A DNA stretch of 32,854 nt. Origin: Silene noctiflora. Lineage: Eukaryota; Streptophyta; Magnoliopsida; Caryophyllales; Caryophyllaceae. The notes below the pieces were generated by a model, which did no database searches, had not been told where the DNA came from, and saw only the letters and a program-made list of their open reading frames with translations. The position numbers were made by a program, and so were the translations under genes. This document shows, piece by piece, positions 12,600 to 21,116 of the stretch. Each line of letters opens with the position of its first letter. The stretch's first letter is position 1. Location of the stretch: NCBI GenBank assembly GCA_009801015.1, contig VHZZ01000445.1:107213-140066 (forward strand), given 5' to 3'.

Positions 12600-13040
12600 A
12601 TCAATTAAAATTCACTCTTCAATGGCCTCTTAAGAAAATCCACAAGTTAATGTATTATATCTCAAAGGTATTTAGACCCAGAGATGAATTTCAAGACCCG
12701 AGCTTAAGAAAATGACGAACCCAAATGCTTGAAAGGTACACAAAAAACGCAGATTGTCAACGCCAAGCAAGTAGCAACGACACAAAACTATACACACCCA
12801 ACATGGACTGGGAGCGGTCTCTACCAGCAAAAACAAATAAAGTAATCGGCCACGCAGATAACAAATGTCAAATAAAGCTTCCAAATAAGATAATGGGGAA
12901 GATAATCCGAATAATCCGTTTTGGGAAATAGAGAAGTTTACTTTGAATAAGAGGAAGTATAAGACAACGTTAGGCTTGCCTAACTCAATACATTTACTAC
13001 TAATCATATATTTTTCAATGAAATCTTAAAATTTTGATAA
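12600..13040. other. Intergenic segment of unknown origin
   Basis: The segment carries a 111-residue frame on the minus strand (12672-13007) that is rich in Leu, Phe and Cys and matches no family I recognise. Composition differs from its neighbours. An old LTR fragment is possible, but I found no paired LTR, primer-binding site or polypurine tract. Confidence 0.35.
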
Positions 13041-13044
13041 GATA

Positions 13045-13320
13045 CTTCATCCGTCTCGAGTTATAATTATTTATTCAATTTGGCACAACAAAGCGTTTTG
13101 CTTGTGACGAATAGTCCGTCACAAGTTGAAGACGGATAGTGCCTCTCTCACAATAAGGCAAGTGAGAGAGCAAGTTGGGGGAAATTGAGCACCTCATGGA
13201 TAGTGCCACATGCATATTGTGAGAGGGGCACTATCCGTCTTCAGCTTGTGACGGATAGTGCCCGTCTTCAATGAGAATTTGTGTTGGCACAAAGACCAAT
13301 ATAAATATAGGTGATTTGAA
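13045..13320. mobile_element. Stowaway-like remnant interrupted by a Mutator-like MITE
   Basis: The sequence cttcatccgtctcgagttat follows a TA dinucleotide and resembles the start of Stowaway elements (ctccctccgtccc type). The segment is split by the MITE at 13089-13283. Removing that insertion and one 9-bp target copy leaves a continuous ttggcacaaagaccaa stretch. No matching right end was found. Confidence 0.45.
13089..13283. mobile_element. Mutator-like MITE, copy 2
   Basis: A 195-bp element closely similar to the one at 213-410, flanked by a perfect 9-bp direct repeat ttggcacaa at 13080-13088 and 13284-13292. The arms carry gtcacaagttgaagacgg and its inverted partner gtcttcagcttgtgac. The clean target duplication and high similarity between copies suggest fairly recent movement. 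Confidence 0.84.
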
Positions 13321-13374
13321 ACTATACCCCTCTCTTTTTAGCGTAAAAGAAATCTTTGATTAGTTATAACTTTT

Positions 13375-13594
13375 GGCTACGAGTTTAAAAAACGTTAAAT
13401 TTCTCCTCAAACCAAAACATATCGTAAAATGACAAACATAAAAAAAATCACCGTTTTCGGAATTTTTAACTAGAAGTTTTCATCAGTCAAAGTTCATCCC
13501 GCAGAAAAACTTTGACCGACGAGAACTCCCGACCACGAGTTCAAAAAACAATGATTTTTTGTTTCAAACTAAAGATCTCGTAAAGATGGTCAAT
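13375..13594. repeat. Diverged direct repeat, about 156-bp spacing
   Basis: A roughly 62-bp unit occurs at 13375-13436 and again at 13531-13594. The copies share acgagtt, caaaaaac, tcaaac and the tctcgtaaa/tatcgtaaa end. The function is unknown; it may be part of a degraded transposon. Confidence 0.6.
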
Positions 13595-13656
13595 TTGAAA
13601 AGAATATCGTTTTCTAAATTGTGTCCAAGAGTTATGGTTAGTGAATTTTTTTTGAG

Positions 13657-14141
13657 GTTTTTTTGTCGAAAACTACCTTATATTTAGGGGTATTTGCAAA
13701 AACACTACCTTGTATTATTTTTCTTGTTTCATACCATCTTTGTTTTCTCTTTTTGGTCAAAAAATACCTATGCTAAAACTATGGCGAGATTTGGTCGATT
13801 TAGCGATATTAACCTATCTCACATGACTCGGTGTACATCTAACAACATTAAACCACAATTTAACTTTATGTAAGCAAAATTTATGTTTTCACATTTCAAT
13901 AATAACTACGAACATCTACTATATGACTTCCCAAAATCAGGCCTAAGCAAGATTAAAGCATAAAAGATTGTCTTGTAAGATAGGTTACAACTAAGAGTAA
14001 GAGTAAATTTGTCTAGACTATTAGCGTAGGTAGTTATTGAACAAAATAAAGAAAACAAAGGTAGTTGAAAACAAAAATAATAGTATAAGGTAGTATTTTT
14101 ACAAATACCCATTAATATAAGGTAGTTTTTGACAAAAAAAC
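13657..14141. mobile_element. Foldback element with about 100-bp terminal inverted repeats
   Basis: The left arm begins ggtttttttgtcgaaaacta and the right arm ends ggtagtttttgacaaaaaaa. The arms stay complementary for about 100 bases, through ggggtatttgcaaaaacact on the left and gtatttttacaaataccc on the right. The 270-bp interior (about 13765-14040) shows no transposase. Long inverted ends suit a Mutator-like or foldback non-autonomous element. Flanks are poly-T, so no target duplication can be defined. Confidence 0.72.
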
Positions 14142-14486
14142 GTTTTTTTAATAAAAAAATAGAGTACAAGTGAGAAAACGAAATAGTTGAGGAGCTAGGT
14201 GGCACGAACACTCCTCTCAACCAGCCGTTCTGTGTCCGGCACCTACATTCGTGGGACATGCGTCTGAACGTGTTGGACATCTATAAAGCCGTGTCTAACT
14301 TTCTTCATTTATTTGGGCACATGTCCATGGTATTTGGACAAGTCTCGGGCATGTGTCCATGGTATTTCTTGCTATCAAACACACATTTTAGACCCACTTT
14401 TAAACGAAATTAAGTTAAATTTAAGGTGAATAGTGTGCGTTGTTTCATGGTTGGGAAATGAGTTAAATTAGCGGTGAATGATGTTT

Positions 14487-15204
14487 AGGGATGTCAATGG
14501 GGCGGGGTGGGTGCGGAGGAGGGGNNNNNNNNNNNNNNNNNNNNNNNNNNNNNNNNNNNNNNNNNNNNNNNNNNNNNNNNNNNNNNNNNNNNNNNNNNNN
14601 NNNNNNNNNNNNNNNNNNNNNNNNNNNNNNNNNNNNNNNNNNNNNNNNNNNNNNNNNNNNNNNNNNNNNNNNNNNNNNNNNNNNNNNNNNNNNNNNNNNN
14701 NNNNNNNNNNNNNNNNNNNNNNNNNNNNNNNNNNNNNNNNNNNNNNNNNNNNNNNNNNNNNNNNNNNNNNNNNNNNNNNNNNNNNNNNNNNNNNNNNNNN
14801 NNNNNNNNNNNNNNNNNNNNNNNNNNNNNNNNNNNNNNNNNNNNNNNNNNNNNNNNNNNNNNNNNNNNNNNNNNNNNNNNNNNNNNNNNNNNNNNNNNNN
14901 NNNNNNNNNNNNNNNNNNNNNNNNNNNNNNNNNNNNNNNNNNNNNNNNNNNNNNNNNNNNNNNNNNNNNNNNNNNNNNNNNNNNNNNNNNNNNNNNNNNN
15001 NNNNNNNNNNNNNNNNNNNNNNNNNNNNNNNNNNNNNNNNNNNNNNNNNNNNNNNNNNNNNNNNNNNNNNNNNNNNNNNCCGCGACGAATGACACTTTTG
15101 AAACCCATCCCCGCCCCACGACCCATCAAATCATTACCCGCACCCGCCCCAAGTGGGGCGGGTGCGGGGCGAGAGCCGCTAAAACCCGCCCCACTGACAT
15201 CCCT
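14487..15204. mobile_element. Mutator-like element spanning the assembly gap
   Basis: The left end agggatgtcaatggggcggg and the right end cccgccccactgacatccct are inverted copies with one mismatch plus length variation. A 9-bp direct repeat, aatgatgtt, lies at 14477-14485 and 15205-15213. The visible interior is very GC-rich (cgcacccgccccaagtgggg), which may explain the gap. Whether an open frame lies inside cannot be told. Confidence 0.72.
14525..15079. other. Assembly gap of 555 N
   Basis: Undetermined bases. The gap length may be an estimate. Open frames that cross it are artefacts. Confidence 0.99.
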
Positions 15205-15363
15205 AATGATGTTCATTAGAGGAGGAATGAGATGTCGAAAGAGATTAATTAAAAGATGAGTTTGAGTAAAAAGTTACTCAATGAGAATGAGTTATGGTCA
15301 AACTCAAGTTTTACTTTCTTTATTTAAATTTAATATCAAATACTTTTACAAAAATAAATAGTA

Positions 15364-15600
15364 CTCCCTCCGTCCCTGTTATTTATTTGCATTTGGTTTT
15401 GGCATAAATACCATTAAAGACATTCCTAAAATAGAAAGACAAACAAATGACTGAAACCCCCAAAATGAAATAGGCAAACATGTGCTTGGTCGTAATTCGT
15501 AAATTTGATGGGATTTCGTACCACGTTTTGTGTCCGTATCCGTTTTGGTGCTTGGTAGAGATAGACAAAATCTCATTTTCCTTTATTTGTTTAGTTTTTT
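15364..15600. mobile_element. Stowaway-like MITE remnant (one end)
   Basis: ctccctccgtccc at 15364-15376 follows a TA at 15362-15363 and matches the typical Stowaway (Tc1/mariner-type) end. The expected inverted right end (gggacggaggg) is not present, so the element is truncated and its right limit is approximate. It sits immediately upstream of the VPS16 promoter block. Confidence 0.55.
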
Positions 15601-15664
15601 TATTTTAATTTTAATTTGTTATCCCGTACAAATCCAATCAAAATCAAAATGTAGTACTCGTAGA

Positions 15665-15840
15665 ATATACAGCCAAAAAAGATGACCGTGAAATCAAAGC
15701 CAAAACTGGGTTGAATACCGGAAATTACACACCCAAATTCCCTCTTCCTCTCCCTGTCTCCTTCTTGTCTCCCTGTCCCTAGCTTCCGTTAACCTAAACC
15801 TGAATTCCACGTATAATTACCATAATCCACTACTCCATAC
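15665..15840 (+). promoter_or_regulatory. VPS16 promoter/5' leader, homologous to the MED14 leader
   Basis: The region holds gtgaaatcaa (15688), gccaaaa followed by tgggttgaa, the pyrimidine patch ccctcttcctctccct (15740-15755) and aaacctgaattccacgta (15796-15813). The same blocks, in the same order, lie upstream of MED14. The pyrimidine patch resembles a plant Y patch. No clear TATA box is seen. The transcription start is inferred to lie in or near this block, 60-200 bases before the VPS16 ATG. Confidence 0.65.
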
Positions 15841-15855
15841 CATCAAGCAAAGTCA

Positions 15856-15876
15856 ATCATCATCATCATCATCATC
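15856..15876 (+). repeat. ATC microsatellite in the VPS16 leader
   Basis: Seven uninterrupted ATC units lie 20 bases before the VPS16 start codon, probably in the 5' UTR and likely to vary in length. No equivalent occurs in the MED14 leader. Confidence 0.9.
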
Positions 15877-15895
15877 ACCGTAACTAACAACCGCA

Positions 15896-18800
15896 ATGGC
15901 TGGGGCAATATCGGTGGCGGCGGAATGGCAGATGCTACACAATCGATACTACCGAAAACCCGAAATATACAAGATGAAGTGGAAACACATTGATCTCAGC
16001 CGCAACAAGGTCGCCTGCGCTCTTTACGGCGGTCCTATCGCTGTCATCCGTGACGACTCTAAGATCGTCCAGCTTTACGCCGAGTCCGCTCTTCGTAAAC
16101 TCCGTATATTTAATTCCGCCGGGGTTCAGCTTGCTGAAACTGTCTGGCGTAACCCCGGCGGTCGCTTGGTTGCTTTGTCTTGGACTGATGATCTTTCTCT
16201 CGTCTGCATTGTCCAAGACGGTACCATTTATAGGTACTCATAACTCATTTGTTTATCTTTCTCTAATGTCCGACTATTTTCTGTCTGAATTTTGATCGGG
16301 CTGTCTCGTGGATTTGAAATTAGCTGGCTAGGTATGATCGCGGATTTTAGGATTTGAATTACTGATTTATTCGATTAAGTTGGGGAGAAATCCATTATTT
16401 TTAGCTAAAGATTTGACAGTTTTCATTGATTAGGCTAGCATTAGCCTCAGCTACTCGCACCCGCGGAAAAATGAGATACGGAGTATTCATTTTGTAAACC
16501 GATATTATGGATGTTGATTTGAGTCAAGAGCAAGTCGTGGCTGTTCATCTTAGTTACTCCTCTTGTCCGACTTAGTTACGAGCTTGTGTTTTCAAGCTCT
16601 CACCTTTGACCGCCAATTACTACTTCGCTAAAACAATGCTTGTTTTGCTATTACTATAATGTTAGGAATGTATTTTGAGAATATTTTGGAATTGCAAAAT
16701 TACGAATATGTTCTTGTCAAAGTATCCAAGTTGCTTGTGAATTTATCGTGGTATTGGGAAACATGTTAAAATTCAGATTTAAAAAGTATGAAGGTTACTA
16801 TACTCCCTCCGATCTAGACGAAAGGTAAGATAGGCAAAAATGGAGTATTTAAGAAAAAGTAGAAAAAGTAAGGTTAAAGAAGGAAAAAATAGGTGGGGTA
16901 TGTAATTGTGGGTTTAATTGTGAGTTGTTAAGTGGGGTATGTAATGACATTTTGTGTAAATATCAAATGGTATAAGGGTAACTTGGTAATGTTGTGGGCC
17001 AAATAAGGAATGTTACCTTTGGTTTGGATCGTTCGTTTATAGTAAGTGTAACCTTTGGTCTTGATCGGAGGGAGTATGTTTTAGGGTGTACTGTTTGGTC
17101 ATGGTTTGTTGTTCTGAAATCACGGTATTTTCATTTAAGATGTAATTGAATTTGAGCGTTAAGAAAGACGAATCTGATTGTGATTGTTAATGTCTAACAG
17201 GTATAATATTCATGCTGAGCTAATAGAACCCAGTGTTTCATTAGGGAAGGAGTGTTTTGAGCATAGTGTTGTGGATTGTGTTTTCTGGGGGAATGGTGTG
17301 GTGTGTATGAATGAAGGGTTTCAGTTCTTCTGCGTGCCTGATTTTAAGAACTTGGGTCGCGATGGGGCTGGTGTAGTTAAGCTTGCAGATCCTCTACTTG
17401 AGGCACCACCACTCTGTATGGCGGTGATTGAACCCAAATATACTATGTCTGGGAATGTTGAAGTCTTGCTTGCTGTTGATGATCATGTTTTGTTGGTTGA
17501 CGAAGATGGGGTGCAACAAGTGGGTGCCGGAGTGGGACCTCTTCAAAAGATAGTGGTTTCAAGGGATGGCAAGTTTTTGGCTTCGTTTACTCATGATGGA
17601 AGACTCTTGGTCATCACCACTGATTTATCAAGCATCATTTTTGAGTTTAGTTGCGAGGTTTGTTTCTCATTGAGCTCTTCTGTGTTTTGGAAGCATGTAT
17701 GTATAGCTGTGCCTATCATAGTTTTTGCTGTGGCTGAGATAGAGCTATAAATCTTTTCGTGTTGAAGCACAGCACATGGTATTAGGTCACCATATCGTCA
17801 CTTTTTTTTATAATTGATCTAATATGCATTTTGCTTGTGGAACTTATCACGGTGATTACTGTCATATTGATATCAATGCTCTTACGTTCACCTTTATGCA
17901 GTCTGCTCTTCCTCCAGAACATCTGGCTTGGTGTGGACTAGACAGTGTATTGCTCTATTGGGATGATTCCCTTCTCATGGTCGGTCCATATGGAGATCCA
18001 GTGCGCTATTACTATGATGAACCAATAGTTCTGATATCAGAGTGTGATGGAGTTAGAGTTCTCTCCAACTCAAACATGGAATTTCTACAGAGAGTACCAG
18101 ATTCCACTGTGTCTATTTTTACAATAGGAAGCACAACACCTGCAGCGTTGCTGTATGATGCTTTGGACCATTTTGATAAGCGGAGTGCCAAGGTACCCAC
18201 CTAAAAATGCTGTCATCTATACACATTAAATGAGTCTGATCCTTTTACTTTTTATGTACACTACTTAGTTTTTACTTCTTTAGTATATTAACATATGAAG
18301 AATGAAAAAAAAAAACGTTTTCAAAACATATTTAAAGCTCGAGGACTTGGAGGACTTGGTGCACTGAGTACAACTTAATTTTACATGAATGGGATAGAAA
18401 GCTTAAAGATTTAAATGTATTACTATATGTCATTTTTTGTGGTTATTTCACTTATTTGGCGTGTTTAACTTAGAATTGGCAAAACCAACACGAATCGACC
18501 TGACCCGAAAAGACTGACATGAAAACCCGAAATTGACCGAACTACTACCCCCGTGATCTAAACCCAAATTGATCTGGCCTGGCCTAAACATGACTCGAGC
18601 TTTGTTGACCCGAACTGTCTCGACCCAAAATGATCCGACCCGACAAAACATAACTCTAATTGAACAAAAAAGATTTGAAATGATTAATTTAAAAGCACAC
18701 TTTATATTGTTTACGTTAAAATTAAGAATCAGTTGTCATGACTAAACTAAAAATAGGTAATAATATTAGAATATAGTTTTGTTCCCTTAATCATTGACCC

Positions 18801-21085
18801 GAAAATGACCCGGGCCCGAAATAACCCGCCTGCTTGGCCCGCCCAACATATCGAAACATACCCGAAACCCGAAATGACCCGCCCCAAATTAACCCGGAAA
18901 TGTGTTGAACCCGAACGGGCCCAACCTGAATTACCCTGACCCGAATCCGACTAACCCGTTTGCTAGGTCTAGTTTGACTAGATTCAGAACTATGTTGCTC
19001 CGGTTCTTTATTTCCTTGCTTACTCATGTCTGATACTCTACACTTGGACATGGACATGACACTTGGACACCTCATTTTAACCTAAAATAGGTCATAATGA
19101 AGCCGAGTCTTACAATAGGACACGCACCCGTGTTGGATCCTTCTAAACGAGTCTGGGTAACATTATTTGTACGGATTACTCATTTTTCTGATTACGTTTG
19201 GGGAAGGATTGTTTTCTGGTTTGAATGTGGGCTAAAGCTTCGGGTGCTTGTAAGACTATCCCAATTACATTTGTACGCTGGCATTGTGCATCTTTGTATT
19301 GTTTGCATATGAGGTTTCACGTCCTCCTTTGCCCTTCATTGATTAATACCTATTTATGGTTAAAAAGTCACTTTCAAGAGACAAAGTACTTCATTATAAA
19401 CGTATGTGACTTCCAAATTCTATTATATTAACTCACTGACTCGTTGTAAAGATATTGCAGCTTGTGATTTTTATCTTTCCTACTTTCTACTACCTGTAAA
19501 AGTGTGTTTATGCGAACGCAGCATTCCCAGCGAGTATAGGAAGTACTACTTTGTTATTCTTCTATCAAAGAAACACATTATACTTGTTCATTTTCTCTCA
19601 TTATTGAAAATGGGGTATTGATTGTCAGGCTGATGAAAACTTAAGAATGATAAGGTCATCATTGCAAGAGGCGATAGAAGCATGCATTGATGCTGCAGGT
19701 TATGAGTTTGACGTTGCACGCCAGCAGACTCTTCTGAGAGCTGCAAGCTATGGTCAAGCATTTTGCAGGTCAGTTTCTTCATTGGAAGCTTATAACCTGT
19801 ATCTTAAATAGTTTAGACCATTTCCGAGGAAGGGGAGGCAGAGGCTTTGCTCTGCTTTTCTGTGATCTATTCCTTCAGAAATCAGGATATACTGCTTTGT
19901 GAAACAAAATCCAGGACTTAAGCAGTTTCTCTTAACTTTCTTTTGTGTTGAATGGTAATAGTATTCTAAGAAACTCCCATAGTTTGTTTTCGGTTTAAAG
20001 TGAGCCACAAGGTGAATTTTGATGGTGGAGGAATTTTAGCCTCCATTGTTAGGGCTTATAATAATAAATACTGTAACCAAGTAGACATTTGCCAACCTGG
20101 GAATGCCATTAAGGCATTACCATACGGGCACTAATCCTACCAATCTCAGCCACTCCTACCAAGCCACCAGTCACACTCCCTATGGACCACCACCACCACA
20201 CTCCTCGCCACACCACCAGCCTGACCTCACTACCACTACACTCCCATCACCACGACCACCTGAACGCCACCGTTATCGCGCTGACATGCTGACAGCAATA
20301 ACAAACCATCTGAAGTGTATGAGGTTCAAGAGCACCAGACGAGCACCACATGAGTGGTAATTTTCAAAAATAATCTGCTTCTCCTTGAAGATCTGGGTTT
20401 TGAGGTTCAATTTAAAGAGGTAAATCTTAGCTGTTGGGTTGGAAGGAGGTCGAAGAAGAGAAGAGAGTAGACATAAGGAACTGTGCGGCCGCAGGTCAGT
20501 GGAGGTCGCCAACGAGGTCAATGGCGCCTATGGTTGTGCGAAGTGGGATAAGGGGAGTGGGTGAGGGCAGCGGAGGGTGTGGTGGTGCCGCCAAGGAGGT
20601 CTTGGAGGTGTGTCAGCGCCAGCGCCTATCGTGGTTGTGCAGGGATAACTGTAGAAGCAGGTGAGGGAAGTAGGAGTTTAATGTTAGTGGTAATTATAAA
20701 TACAAGACTTGATTTTGTAATATGTATAGCTTACGAAGATAAGTCAGTATTTAGTCTTAATATTTGCCACATAGGGGAAAAAATTCTCTCCTTCAAACGG
20801 GTGCACGTTATTTTTTTCTCTCTATTTTAGGGATGGGCAGGACCCCCCTTTTAAGCATGAAGGGAAAGAACGCGATCCTTCCTTTTGACTTCGTTGGTGG
20901 AATCTGTTAATTTCTTATGGGCAAAGGCAGATTGAGAGTGCCCACTTGGTATTAGTTTATTGTTATGCTGATAGTGAAGCCCTTTCTTTGGATGAGAAAA
21001 ACCAAACAAGAAGTTCCTCTTCCTGGGCAGGTAGTAGCGTACTAAGAGCCCTAGGGACCTTATCCGCTGTCGGGCAGTTGATTGG

Positions 21086-21116
<31 letters not shown>

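Noticed and set aside
12672..13007. Possible solo LTR or gene on the minus strand
   Set aside because: No paired repeat, target duplication, primer-binding site or conserved protein motif could be found.
14463..15259. Several long open frames of 200-250 residues
   Set aside because: They exist only because the 555-base N run contains no stop codons.
18448..19075. Minus-strand frames of 67 and 94 residues in VPS16 intron 3
   Set aside because: They are translations of the degenerate GACCCGAA repeat.
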